From the NCBI GenBank assembly GCA_034679985.1, contig JAXITR010000001.1, positions 75,098-139,097 of the forward strand: a stretch of DNA of 64,000 bases, in the 5' to 3' direction. Under the pieces are notes generated by a model that was not told where the DNA came from, did not search any database, and saw only the letters and a list, made by a program, of their open reading frames with translations. Positions 16,739-24,784 of this stretch are shown piece by piece; the first letter of the stretch is position 1, and each line of letters begins with the position of its first letter. Position numbers and translations under genes: made by a program. The DNA is from CAMDTE01 sp034679985 (GTDB taxonomy: Bacteria > Bacteroidota > Bacteroidia > Flavobacteriales > Schleiferiaceae).

Positions 16739-18282
16739 GCGGTTGGGTTTGAAGTCTGAAATTCGCTGTAGCGATCAAAGTCTTTGGATTGCATTGGATT
16801 TTTCTTGCACGCCACGCGAACGTTGCGCAAGTGCGCATGGGCGCAGTAGTCCAGGATAACTTCCTCTACGTCGGGGTCCATGTAGTCTGCATGAGACAAG
16901 TCAATCAACAATTCGGAACCTCGGGGAATGGCTTCCAGAGCGCGTTTGATGCCTCCCTTATTGAGGAAGGAAACGTTGCGTCGGAGGCGAAAAAGAACCC
17001 GATTGTCTTCCCGAACCTCGGTGTACGTGGCGTGAAAGGCGTGGTACGCAATAAAAAAAACGGACACCACCAAGCCCACCGCAATTCCCACCAGCAGGTC
17101 GGATAGTAAAATGGCGAGCACGGTGATGAGGAACGGAATCCACTGCCCTCGGCCGCGCACGACGGCGGAGCGCAGAATGTTTGGGTGCGCCAATTTGAAC
17201 CCGGTAAAAATCAAAATGGCCGCCAAACTTGCTTTTGGGATGGCGTTGAGGAGGTCGCTGGCGAGCAAAACGGCCAGAGCCAAAACCACTCCGTGAAGGA
17301 TGGTGCTTGCCTTGGATTGGGCCCCGCTCTGCGCGTTCACGCTGGAGCGAACCACCACAGAAGTCACGGGCAGACCCCCAATGAGCCCGGATAGAACGTT
17401 GCCGGCGCCTTGCGCCATCAACTCGCGGTTGGTGGGCGTTACGCGTTTGAGCGGATCCAACTTGTCCGCTGCTTCGATGGACAATAAGGACTCCAAGCTC
17501 GCCACCAAGGCAAGTGTAATGGCCACCGTCCAAACCAACTTCTGTTGGATTCCGTTCCAGTCCGGAGTGATCCAAGTATTGAATCCGTCCCCCAGCTCCA
17601 CCCGATGGGCGGCAGTCAGCACCCAATCCGGACCCAACCCCTCCAGAAGGAAGGAAAGTCCAATGCCGGCAAGTACGGCAACAAGGGCCGCCGGGAAAAT
17701 TCGACCCACCGATGTTTTGGCCCATCCTATTTTATCTGCCAGAATCAGGAGAATCAGCGAAAGGGTCCCGACAGCCGCGGCGGCGGGCGTAATGCGCCAG
17801 AGTGCGTGGTACAATCCGGTAAAGGTGTTCTCGTGGGTGGGCTGTTCAAAATTTTCGTCCCCCATGAAGTCCACGTCGTAGCCCACCAAGTGCGGGATTT
17901 GCTTCATGATCAAGATGATCCCGATGGCCGCCATCATGCCTTTGATCACGGTATTGGGAACGTAGTGCCCGACGGTTCCCAGTTTGGCCAAGCCAAAGAG
18001 CAGTTGAAAAAGTCCCGCCAATACGACCGCGGTAAGAAAGAGCGGAAACGATCCGAGGTCGGAAATCGCCGTCAATACGATGGACGTCAGGCCCGCAGCA
18101 GGGCCGGACACGCTGATGGGCGAGCCGCTCAGCGCACCCACCACAACCCCGCCTACTACGCCGGCAATGACGCCGGCCATGGGGGGAGCTCCGGATCCCA
18201 GCGCAATGCCCAAACACAGGGGCAAGGCCACCAGGAAAACAACCACCGAAGCAGGTAAATCGTTCTGTAACAAAGATTTCAT
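16735..18282 (-). CDS. SulP-family anion transporter, probably bicarbonate
   Basis: 515 residues from the ATG at 18282, which yields MKSLLQNDLPASVVVFLVAL, the usual start of this clade; the open frame upstream is antisense to the DgkA gene. It has 10-12 hydrophobic segments and the SulP signatures (GLTSIVLTAI, GQGAGNVLSGLIGGLPVTSV-like, and VGIAVGLVVSVFF). A C-terminal STAS-like domain follows (about 430-515, with SELLIDLSHADYMDPDVEEVI). SulP proteins carry sulfate, bicarbonate or dicarboxylates. Coupling by ATGA overlap to a carbonic anhydrase points to bicarbonate, as in BicA-type transporters. Substrate is inferred from context only. Confidence 0.9.
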   Translation of the reverse strand: MKSLLQNDLPASVVVFLVALPLCLGIALGSGAPPMAGVIAGVVGGVVVGALSGSPISVSGPAAGLTSIVLTAISDLGSFPLFLTAVVLAGLFQLLFGLAKLGTVGHYVPNTVIKGMMAAIGIILIMKQIPHLVGYDVDFMGDENFEQPTHENTFTGLYHALWRITPAAAAVGTLSLILLILADKIGWAKTSVGRIFPAALVAVLAGIGLSFLLEGLGPDWVLTAAHRVELGDGFNTWITPDWNGIQQKLVWTVAITLALVASLESLLSIEAADKLDPLKRVTPTNRELMAQGAGNVLSGLIGGLPVTSVVVRSSVNAQSGAQSKASTILHGVVLALAVLLASDLLNAIPKASLAAILIFTGFKLAHPNILRSAVVRGRGQWIPFLITVLAILLSDLLVGIAVGLVVSVFFIAYHAFHATYTEVREDNRVLFRLRRNVSFLNKGGIKRALEAIPRGSELLIDLSHADYMDPDVEEVILDYCAHAHLRNVRVACKKNPMQSKDFDRYSEFQTSNPTA

Positions 18283-18315
18283 TCGGAGGGTGACAGGGGA
18301 TTGGTTGAAGATTGG

Positions 18316-18329
18316 TACCTTGCAAGGTA
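18316..18329. promoter_or_regulatory. Perfect 14-bp palindrome between the SulP and DgkA genes
   Basis: TACCTTGCAAGGTA is self-complementary and lies in the 88-bp divergent gap. Each strand reads TACCTTGC, resembling the local -7 box TACCTT(T/C)G. It may be two facing -7 elements or an operator; no -33 element supports either direction. Confidence 0.35.
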
Positions 18330-18370
18330 GTAGAAAGCCCCGAACGAACGGGCGCTTCAAACGCTTAAGA

Positions 18371-19444
18371 ATGCCCGAAAACGAAGAATTAGTACCCGGA
18401 AACGAGGGTGGCGCCGAGCGCACCCCAACTGCCGAAAGCAGTTCCGAACAAAAACCGTCCCGCGGTCGCGGACGTGCCTCCAGCCCCGCGAAAACCAGCG
18501 ATGGAGAAGTTCAAGATGCACAAGATCAAACTGTTGCAAGCGAAGATCGCCCCAAGCGGCCGTCCGGCCGGGGTCCTAAAAAGCCCGTTGCTGCGGAAGA
18601 AAACAGCGCGGATTCTCCGGCAAGCTCTGAAGAGCGCGCGGAGCGTACCTCGCCTGCCGCAGAATCCACCGACACCCCAGCTGAAGGAGACGGCTCTGCG
18701 TCGGAAGAAGTGCGTCCCAAGCGCAAAAAACGCAAAAAGAAGAAGCGTCCCGCTGGAGACGGCACCCCGGAATGGGAAGATATTGCCGGCGAAGACGGAA
18801 TGGATGCGGAGCGCCGCGGACCTCGTGGGTTGAATGATTTTTCGCGCCAGCGCGACGGTGCTCGGCCTGAGGGGCGCGACGGACGCGGAAACGACAACCG
18901 CAACAACAACGGACGCAACGGCGACGGACGCGGAAACGACAACCGCAACAACAACGGTCGCAACGGCGACGGACGCAATAACGGTCGTAACAACAACGAC
19001 CGCAACGACCGGAACCAAAACAACCGTCGGGGTACGGACAACCGCCCCATCGGTGCGCAGCCCAAAAAGAAGAAAGCCGGACTTTGGCCCGCGCTCGGCT
19101 TCGCCTTGCGCGGCGTAGGCCTGGGTTTTGCCCGGGAGGTGCATATCGCCATTCACTTTGCAGCAGCCCTTCTGGCGCTGTTTGCCGCTTGGTGGTTGAG
19201 CATTCCCGCGGCAGAAACCGCTTTGGTGGTCTTGGCCATTGGCGGCGTACTGGCGGCTGAGTACCTGAATTCTGCCCTGGAGACCCTGGCCGACGTGGTG
19301 CACCCCCGTCCCAACGGAGGCATTGCCAAGGCCAAGGACATCGCTGCCGGCGGTGTGCTGTTGGCAACTTTGGCCGCTGTGGGCGTTGGTTTGCTGGTCT
19401 TTGGACCGGCGTTCCTGGCCTGGGCGCAAGGACTTATGGGGTAA
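18371..19444 (+). CDS. Diacylglycerol kinase (DgkA family) with a long disordered N-terminal extension
   Basis: 357 residues from ATG 18371; the frame before it is antisense to the SulP gene. Residues about 235-357 are a complete prokaryotic DgkA-type kinase with three membrane helices: REVHIAIHFAAALLA (Glu256), AAEYLNSALETLADVVHP (Asn300, Glu304) and AKDIAAGGVL (Lys322, Asp323). These enzymes phosphorylate diacylglycerol or undecaprenol in the inner membrane. The first ~235 residues are predicted to be disordered: acidic/Ser-rich, then a basic cluster RPKRKKRKKKKR (116-127), then an Arg/Asn/Gly tract with a repeated GRGNDNRNNNGRNGD unit. Bacteroidota DgkA is normally about 120 residues, so this extension is unusual. 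It resembles RNA-binding tails such as those inserted in Bacteroidota Rho. Confidence 0.85.
   Translation: MPENEELVPGNEGGAERTPTAESSSEQKPSRGRGRASSPAKTSDGEVQDAQDQTVASEDRPKRPSGRGPKKPVAAEENSADSPASSEERAERTSPAAESTDTPAEGDGSASEEVRPKRKKRKKKKRPAGDGTPEWEDIAGEDGMDAERRGPRGLNDFSRQRDGARPEGRDGRGNDNRNNNGRNGDGRGNDNRNNNGRNGDGRNNGRNNNDRNDRNQNNRRGTDNRPIGAQPKKKKAGLWPALGFALRGVGLGFAREVHIAIHFAAALLALFAAWWLSIPAAETALVVLAIGGVLAAEYLNSALETLADVVHPRPNGGIAKAKDIAAGGVLLATLAAVGVGLLVFGPAFLAWAQGLMG
18881..19000 (+). repeat. 45-bp in-frame tandem repeat in the DgkA gene
   Basis: Two 45-bp units (18881-18925 and 18926-18970) differ by one base, followed by a diverged 30-bp partial unit. Each unit encodes 15 residues (GRGNDNRNNNGRNGD). 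The near identity suggests recent duplication by slippage or unequal exchange. Confidence 0.9.
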
Positions 19445-19500
19445 CCCGCTGCCGCTCTAAGGAGTCGACGGATTTTCAGTTGCAATTGCCTAAGTGAAAT

Positions 19501-19530
19501 TTTCAAATTCCACGATAATCTGTATATTTG
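19501..19530 (+). promoter_or_regulatory. Promoter of tRNA-Gln
   Basis: An exact -7 box TATATTTG (19523-19530), with TTTC at 19501-19504 as a -33 element 18 bases upstream. It ends 20 bases before the mature tRNA. Confidence 0.65.
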
Positions 19531-19550
19531 CAACCCCGAATCGGGAAGAT

Positions 19551-19622
19551 TGCCCCATCGTCTAATTGGCAGGACAGCGGTTTTTGGTACCGTATGTCTA
19601 GGTTCGAGTCCTAGTGGGGCAA
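19551..19622 (+). tRNA. tRNA-Gln (anticodon TTG)
   Basis: 72-nt cloverleaf: acceptor stem TGCCCCA / TGGGGCA, D arm with TTGGCAGG, anticodon stem GCGGT / ACCGT with loop TTTTGGT (anticodon TTG, reading CAA), and T arm with GGTTCGAGTCC. The 3' CCA is not encoded. It has its own promoter and terminator. Confidence 0.96.
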
Positions 19623-19630
19623 CTCTAATA

Positions 19631-19670
19631 AACCCTAACATTCTGTTTAACAGTTTGTTAGGGTTTTTTA
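19631..19670 (+). terminator. Intrinsic terminator after tRNA-Gln
   Basis: A 10-bp perfect stem, AACCCTAACA / TGTTAGGGTT, around a smaller internal hairpin (CTGTTTAACAG), followed by TTTTTAT. The ~215 bases from here to the next gene at 19885 show no further gene or clear promoter. Confidence 0.85.
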
Positions 19671-19884
19671 TTTGGAATCGATTTCACCTCAACACTTTTG
19701 GGCGGGTCCCACGTCACGTGCAGACGTAGGTGCTTCGCTTGGGTCGTGGCACTCCGCACGGTTCCAGCGGGCCCTGTGCGCTGCGGCAACCGCGCACTGC
19801 AAACAAAGTCGATTTACCGCAGTCACCCCCTTCGTTGGGGAACAAAAACAGGGGTTTGCAAGTTAACTGAGGTAGTACCGAACC

Positions 19885-20994
19885 ATGAGCGACAAAGGAT
19901 TCTTCTTCAAACAGTTTGAGCCCAAGAGCATCTCGCCCTTTGACAAGCTCTTCGATATCTTCAAGGAGCTGATTGTGCATGTGTCTGGCGATTTTGACGA
20001 GGCCATCGATTGGCTCCGAGAACTGGACAAAGAATACGAGCTGACGGACGAGAACTACACCGTGGACGACTTTGTTGCTGAATTGCAGGAGCGGGGCTAC
20101 ATCCGCCCGGTGGTGGACGGCGACGGCGTTCCCGGCATGGGAATCACCGCCAAAACGGAACGACAGATCCGGCAAACGGCCCTCCAGCGAATCTTTGGCG
20201 ATCTGAACAAAAGCGGGGCCGGAAACCACAAAACCAAAAGCTCGGGCGACGGCGACGAGCCCACGGGAGAAACGCGTTCGTACGTGTTTGGCGACGGCTT
20301 GGACAAAATTTCCCTCACGGAAAGCATCAAAAAGGCCCAAATCAACCACGGGGTAGGCGATTTTCAACTGAGCGAGGAGGACCTCGTGGTGGAGGACAGT
20401 CGGTTCAACGCCCAAATGAGCACGGTGCTGATGATTGACATCAGCCACTCCATGATCCTCTACGGGGAGGACCGCATCACGCCGGCCAAGAAGGTGGCCA
20501 TGGCCTTGGCGGAGCTCATCACCACGCGCTACCCCAAGGACAGCCTGGACATCCTGGTCTTCGGAAACGACGCGTGGCGGATATCGATCCAGGAAATTCC
20601 GTACCTCAAGGTGGGCCCTTTTCACACCAACACGGTGGCCGGATTGCAGCTGGCCATGGACCTTTTGCGCAAAAGACGAAACAGCAACAAGCAAATTTTC
20701 ATGATCACGGACGGCAAGCCGAGCTGTGTGAAGGAGCGCGACGGCACGTACTACATGAACAGCAACGGGCTGGACCCCTACGTCACCGAGCGCTGCTACA
20801 CGCAGGCGGCTCAGGCACGCAAACTGGGCATCCCCATCACCACCTTCATGATTGCCCGGGACCCCTACCTGCAGCAATTTGTGGACACGTTTACCGAAGC
20901 CAATCAAGGAAAGGCCTTTTACACCGGACTCAAAGGCTTGGGCGAGATGGTATTCAAGGACTACGAAAACAACCGAACCAAAAGACGCAAATAG
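19885..20994 (+). CDS. VWA-domain protein (partner of the adjacent AAA+ ATPase)
   Basis: 369 residues. Residues 1-175 are a charged helical region; residues about 178-365 are a von Willebrand A domain with an intact metal-ion-dependent adhesion site, DISHS (185-189), and ITDGKPS further on. VWA proteins next to MoxR- or chelatase-type AAA+ ATPases act as substrate adaptors for metal insertion or complex assembly. No signal peptide or membrane segment, so cytoplasmic. The stop at 20992-20994 is followed one base later by the ATG of the ATPase gene, so the pair is an operon. The cellular target is unknown. Confidence 0.82.
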   Translation: MSDKGFFFKQFEPKSISPFDKLFDIFKELIVHVSGDFDEAIDWLRELDKEYELTDENYTVDDFVAELQERGYIRPVVDGDGVPGMGITAKTERQIRQTALQRIFGDLNKSGAGNHKTKSSGDGDEPTGETRSYVFGDGLDKISLTESIKKAQINHGVGDFQLSEEDLVVEDSRFNAQMSTVLMIDISHSMILYGEDRITPAKKVAMALAELITTRYPKDSLDILVFGNDAWRISIQEIPYLKVGPFHTNTVAGLQLAMDLLRKRRNSNKQIFMITDGKPSCVKERDGTYYMNSNGLDPYVTERCYTQAAQARKLGIPITTFMIARDPYLQQFVDTFTEANQGKAFYTGLKGLGEMVFKDYENNRTKRRK

Positions 20995-20995
20995 G

Positions 20996-22426
20996 ATGAT
21001 CACTACGTTAGGAGAACTGAAGGCCACCGGCTACCAGAGCACGTCCATCAAGGACGAGCTCCGCGCCAACCTGATCAAGCACTTGGCCGCTGGAACCACA
21101 GTTTTTCAGGGCGTCCACGGGTTTGAGGAAACCGTGTTGCCGGAGCTGGAGCGCGCCGTGTTGTCCCGGCACAACATCAACCTTTTGGGCCTTCGGGGGC
21201 AAGCCAAAACCCGTTTGGCGCGCCTGATGGTGGAATTGCTGGACGAATACGTGCCCATTGTAGCGGGGTCTGAAGTCAACGACGATCCCTTGGCGCCCAT
21301 CTCCCGCTACGCCAAGGACCTCATTGCGGAACACGGAGACGCCACCCCCATCGCGTGGCTCCACCGCTCGCAGCGTTATTCGGAAAAGTTGGCGACGCCC
21401 GACGTCACCGTTGCGGACCTCATTGGGGACATCGACCCCATCAAGGCGGCCAACCTCAAACTGTCCTACGCGGACGACCGGGTGATTCACTTTGGCATGA
21501 TTCCGCGGGCCAACCGGTGCATTTTTGTGCTGAACGAGATCCCGGACCTCCAGGCCCGAAACCAGGTGGCGCTGTTCAACATTCTCCAAGAGGGCGATGT
21601 GCAAATTCGCGGGTTCAGCATCCGACTGCCGCTGGACATTCAATTTGTGTTCACCGCCAACCCCGAAGATTACACGAACCGTGGAAGTATTGTTACGCCG
21701 CTGAAGGACCGGATTGGGTCGCAAATCCTGACGCACTACCCCAAAAGTGTTGCCGTGGCGCGCAAAATTTCTGCCCAAGAAGCCAAGGTGAACCAAGCCC
21801 AAGCCAACCGCGTTTACGTTCCGGATTTGGCGTACAACTTGTTGGAGCAAATCATTTTTGAGGCGCGCGAAAGCGAGTACGTGGACCACAAGAGCGGGGT
21901 AAGCGCGCGCATGAGCATCTCCATGCTGGAAAGTTTAGTCAGTACGGCAGAACGCCGCGCACTCCTCAACCAAGAAGATCACACCACCGTGCGGTTGTCC
22001 GATTTCATGGGCGTGATCCCGGCCATCACCGGCAAAGTGGAGCTGGTGTACGAGGGCGAACAAGAGGGCGCTGCCTTTGTGGCGGAACAGCTCCTGGGCG
22101 CGGCCATCAAGACGCTGTGGCCCACCCTGTTCCCCAAGATTGAGAAGCTTACCAAAAAGTCCGAAAGCAGTCCGTACGCGCCGGCCGTGGCAGCGATTTA
22201 CGAGCAGGGAGGCGTGTTGCTCTACGACGAATGCGACCAAGCCGAATACGCGTCTACCCTGAACAAGGTGACTTCCTTGGACGCTTTAATTGCGCAACAC
22301 CAGCCCGATTTTGAGCCGCGCGACCTGCTCTTCCTCAAGGAATACATGCTTTGGGCTTTGGCCGAGCAGCAGCAGCTGGGCAAGGAGCGACTCCAGCACG
22401 GTTTTGAGTTCAACGAGTTTTTCTGA
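20996..22426 (+). CDS. AAA+ ATPase, MoxR/magnesium-chelatase-like
   Basis: 476 residues from ATG 20996; this start is chosen because it directly follows the VWA stop and the longer frame runs inside the VWA gene. The AAA+ core has a Walker-A-like motif GLRGQAKT (65-72), a Walker-B region FVLNEIPD, and the MoxR/chelatase helix-insert pattern NILQEGDVQIRG, FTANPEDYTNRG and LKDRIGS. The C-terminal part is helical. With the VWA protein it should form an ATP-driven remodelling pair, analogous to BchI/BchD or MoxR/VWA. There is no sign of tetrapyrrole genes nearby, so true magnesium chelation is unlikely. Confidence 0.85.
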   Translation: MITTLGELKATGYQSTSIKDELRANLIKHLAAGTTVFQGVHGFEETVLPELERAVLSRHNINLLGLRGQAKTRLARLMVELLDEYVPIVAGSEVNDDPLAPISRYAKDLIAEHGDATPIAWLHRSQRYSEKLATPDVTVADLIGDIDPIKAANLKLSYADDRVIHFGMIPRANRCIFVLNEIPDLQARNQVALFNILQEGDVQIRGFSIRLPLDIQFVFTANPEDYTNRGSIVTPLKDRIGSQILTHYPKSVAVARKISAQEAKVNQAQANRVYVPDLAYNLLEQIIFEARESEYVDHKSGVSARMSISMLESLVSTAERRALLNQEDHTTVRLSDFMGVIPAITGKVELVYEGEQEGAAFVAEQLLGAAIKTLWPTLFPKIEKLTKKSESSPYAPAVAAIYEQGGVLLYDECDQAEYASTLNKVTSLDALIAQHQPDFEPRDLLFLKEYMLWALAEQQQLGKERLQHGFEFNEFF

Positions 22427-22457
22427 GCGATCGGCAGGTGGTTGCCTGGGGATTTCG

Positions 22458-23660
22458 TCAGGGAAGCACCAACTTTTTGCTCCTGCCGTCCGCGTAGCGC
22501 ACAAAATACAGTCCGTGGAGACCGTCGAGCTGGGTGCCGCACAACCGTCCGTAGGCATCAAAAACGCCGACGATTGTAGGCGACAAAGTGTATTCCGTCT
22601 GACCGAAGGTAGCGGAAACGGTTAGGGTGAGTGGGAAATCGTAGTGGGCCTTGGGGTTCGCCACGCGCAGGGTTCCCTCGAAGGAACCGTCGGTGGTGAG
22701 GTTGCGCAATACCCAGGAGGTGCTGGCCTTTTGAACGACGTCCACGCCGGGGATAAGGAGTCTGGCCTGAGTGAAATCGATTCCACTGACCGAAACTTCC
22801 AACGAATCTCCCTGCAACCGATCGTGCGTTAGGGTGACGGTGCTGTCTGGATGAAAAGCAATGTTCGTGGTATTTTTTATTCCTGGCATGTTCCCGTAGA
22901 ACACAAAGTACGTGTGCTGTATGCGGTTCACACCGATGCACTGGCCGTTGCGGAATTCGGATAGGGAATAGCCGGTGACGAAATTACCCGTTTGATTGGG
23001 TGTCCATTGAATCAAGCCATTGGGACGTACCACATACGCACCGTAGTTGTTCAGCTGAGTGAAGTTCAGCATTGGAGTGAACGTACTCCCGTTGTGCACC
23101 CTCGCGGCGAAGTCCGGGGCCACAAAGACGGAGTCCCCGTCTGTTTCTTCCAAAAACAGCGTGATTTGAGACCCCTTGTCAATCACCAAATGGGCGGGTA
23201 AATGATGGCGCACCGTTGCCATGGAGTGCGAAGCAGAGCCCGCGGGCAGTTTGGTGTAGTCCATAGAAACCACCGTTTTTGCTCCCGTAGGCGAATACCC
23301 GTTTGTGAGACTGGTGAGACGGCAACAATCTTCATAAACAAACCGGTAATTTCCGGCCGTCAGCATTCCTTTGGTTTTGTACGTATTGACTCTGTATCCT
23401 TGCCAAAATAGAGTGGTGTCGTAGGGAAGGTTGATGGGGATCAGTTGGGTGTAAACGCCAGAGGCGGCTTGCACCCAAATCTGGATGGGTAGTGCAACTC
23501 CTGCCGGGTATCCTCCGGGATCAGCGACCAAGATGAACTCCAGAACGACGGTGTCCGAGGTGCCGATCTGCTTGACATTGAAATGACCCCCCATAAAGTG
23601 GGTGGCCTCTACCGCTTGCGCGGCAAAAAATGCAAGTACAAACAGAGCTATTCGCAACAT
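22458..23660 (-). CDS. Secreted protein with T9SS C-terminal sorting domain, unknown function
   Basis: 400 residues. A signal peptide (LRIALFVLAFFAAQAVEA) is followed by HFMGGHFNVKQIG and a beta-rich body with NG, PTG and TPN turns. The last ~80 residues form a type A T9SS sorting domain ending VGVFDAYGRLCGTQLDGLHG then YFVRYADGRSKKLVLP, so the protein is exported through the type IX system and shed or anchored at the cell surface. The ATHFMGG start recurs in Bacteroidota gliding/adhesion-type surface proteins, but I cannot assign a function. It is convergent with the AAA+ gene, 31 bp apart. Confidence 0.8.
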   Translation of the reverse strand: MLRIALFVLAFFAAQAVEATHFMGGHFNVKQIGTSDTVVLEFILVADPGGYPAGVALPIQIWVQAASGVYTQLIPINLPYDTTLFWQGYRVNTYKTKGMLTAGNYRFVYEDCCRLTSLTNGYSPTGAKTVVSMDYTKLPAGSASHSMATVRHHLPAHLVIDKGSQITLFLEETDGDSVFVAPDFAARVHNGSTFTPMLNFTQLNNYGAYVVRPNGLIQWTPNQTGNFVTGYSLSEFRNGQCIGVNRIQHTYFVFYGNMPGIKNTTNIAFHPDSTVTLTHDRLQGDSLEVSVSGIDFTQARLLIPGVDVVQKASTSWVLRNLTTDGSFEGTLRVANPKAHYDFPLTLTVSATFGQTEYTLSPTIVGVFDAYGRLCGTQLDGLHGLYFVRYADGRSKKLVLP

Positions 23661-23824
23661 CTTTTTTGGGTTTTCGCCTCAAAATTCGTCCTTGTTTCGT
23701 TGCAAAAAACGACCAATTATTTTCCGAGACGGTTGGGGCTTTTTTCGGTGGCTCATGGTGCACTGTGCCGACCTGCCAAAAACGAAAGGACGAAAACTAC
23801 CCGAAACCACAACGAATTAGTGTG

Positions 23825-23832
23825 TAAATTCG
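23825..23832 (+). promoter_or_regulatory. -7 box TAAATTCG 4 bases before the ATG at 23837
   Basis: One mismatch from TAnnTTTG. With four bases (TCCC) to the ATG, transcription would start at or next to the start codon. Confidence 0.5.
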
Positions 23833-23836
23833 TCCC

Positions 23837-24049
23837 ATGACATCGCGTGAAAGGATTTCGGAAATGCTCAGCTTTGGCCTGCTGTTGTTTGTGGTGAATG
23901 CTTGGTTCATCCCCTGGTTTCAGGGCAAAACACTTACGGGAACGGAAATCGCCGTGTACGCCGGCACCTCAGCTTTGGGCGGCGTCGCGTACCACTACAC
24001 CACCCAGTGGATGAAGAGGCGTCGGGAGGAAAAGAACCGGAAGAACTGA
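23837..24049 (+). CDS. Small membrane protein, unknown
   Basis: 70 residues with two hydrophobic segments, LSFGLLLFVVNAWFIPWF (about 11-28) and a shorter one around EIAVYAGTSALGGVAY, and a very basic C-terminus (KRRREEKNRKN). I recognise no family. It lies in front of and convergent with the XRE regulator gene (10 bp apart). A -7-like TAAATTCG lies 4 bases before the ATG, so its mRNA is probably leaderless. It is likely real because of the coherent topology and the promoter. Confidence 0.6.
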   Translation: MTSRERISEMLSFGLLLFVVNAWFIPWFQGKTLTGTEIAVYAGTSALGGVAYHYTTQWMKRRREEKNRKN

Positions 24050-24059
24050 TTCCGCGCGG

Positions 24060-24251
24060 TCACTCCATCGAAAACAATTGCTCCACCGGCGTTTGAAACG
24101 TCTTTGCCAGCGCTAGCGCCAGCGGCAAACTGGGGGCGTACTTCCCCTGCTCGATGGCGTTGATGGTTTGGCGGCTGACGCCCACCGCGTCCGCCAGTTC
24201 TTGCTGGGACCAATCTTTGTCGGCCCGGAATACCTTGATTTTATTCTTCAC
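24060..24251 (-). CDS. XRE-family transcriptional regulator (minimal HTH)
   Basis: 63 residues, essentially only a helix-turn-helix: LADAVGVSRQTINAIEQGKYAPS is the recognition unit (written here as its parts LADAVGVSRQTI and NAIEQGKYAPS), followed by LALALAKTFQTPVEQLFSME. Such minimal XRE proteins (YgzD/YozG type) are usually paired with a membrane-protein gene. Here the gene overlaps the membrane-protein gene at 24241-24726 by 11 bp and is its second cistron. A 17-bp palindrome in their shared promoter is the likely binding site, so it probably represses its own operon. Confidence 0.88.
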   Translation of the reverse strand: MKNKIKVFRADKDWSQQELADAVGVSRQTINAIEQGKYAPSLPLALALAKTFQTPVEQLFSME

Positions 24252-24726
24252 GGCCGGATGCGTAATGCGTTCTTAAGGACCAAGCCAGCAGGACGTTGAA
24301 CAACACCAAGAAGGCCACCAGTTGTGCGTACATCACGTACAGGTAGGTGGCGCCGTACACCGTGAGGGTAGCAGCCAAAAAGAGCAAGGCGTTGATCCAG
24401 GTGGCGTGCGCCAGTGCCTTCCACCGAAGTTGCCGGATGAGCTCATCTTCCACGCGTTCGCGGGAAAATCCCAGCACCAAGCCGCTCAAGGTAACCACCA
24501 CCAGCAGCAACTCGTCCGTCAGGTTGTTCACCACCCACTGCGGACCCGCGGCCGTGCTGCTTAAAAATTCGTCCGACCACAGAGCGGGAATGCGCCAGGA
24601 CAACCACTTGATGCCGCCCTCCGGGGCGCCCACCGCCAGCCAAAAAGCCGCAGACAGGACGCTGAGCGCAAACAAAACTGCGGCAGGGGCTTTCCAAGCT
24701 GCCGGCAACAAACCGTCGTCTTTCAT
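24241..24726 (-). CDS. Multi-pass membrane protein paired with the XRE regulator
   Basis: 161 residues from ATG 24726; the longer open frame runs through the promoter and is rejected. Four hydrophobic segments are visible: KAPAAVLFALSVLSAAFWLA, LLLVVVTLSGLVLGF, ALLFLAATLTVYGATYLY and LVAFLVLFNVLLAW. Between the second and third is an FSRERVEDELIRQLRWKAL motif, typical of small membrane proteins paired with minimal XRE regulators. The function of these pairs is not established. Transcription starts at the TACATTTG promoter at 24753-24760. Confidence 0.75.
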   Translation of the reverse strand: MKDDGLLPAAWKAPAAVLFALSVLSAAFWLAVGAPEGGIKWLSWRIPALWSDEFLSSTAAGPQWVVNNLTDELLLVVVTLSGLVLGFSRERVEDELIRQLRWKALAHATWINALLFLAATLTVYGATYLYVMYAQLVAFLVLFNVLLAWSLRTHYASGREE

Positions 24727-24752
24727 GAGTGTAGTTTTCTTGTTCAACGCGT

Positions 24753-24784
24753 CAAATGTATATATTATTTTACATAATGTAAAA
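24753..24784 (-). promoter_or_regulatory. Promoter of the membrane-protein/XRE operon
   Basis: The minus strand has an exact -7 box TACATTTG (24760 down to 24753). The -33 position about 20 bases upstream falls on the TTTT end of the 17-bp palindrome at 24768-24784, so a repressor bound there would cover the -33 element. Confidence 0.65.

Noticed and set aside
18881..19000. Tandem repeat considered as a CRISPR array
   Set aside because: Repeats are directly adjacent with no spacers and are in frame within a CDS.
19671..19884. Intergenic stretch before the VWA gene considered for a small RNA or a gene
   Set aside because: I saw no convincing promoter, terminator, conserved start or coherent short protein in it.
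20996..22426. True magnesium chelatase for chlorophyll or cobalamin
   Set aside because: No tetrapyrrole or cobalamin genes are nearby, and the VWA partner lacks the BchD-type ATPase fusion.
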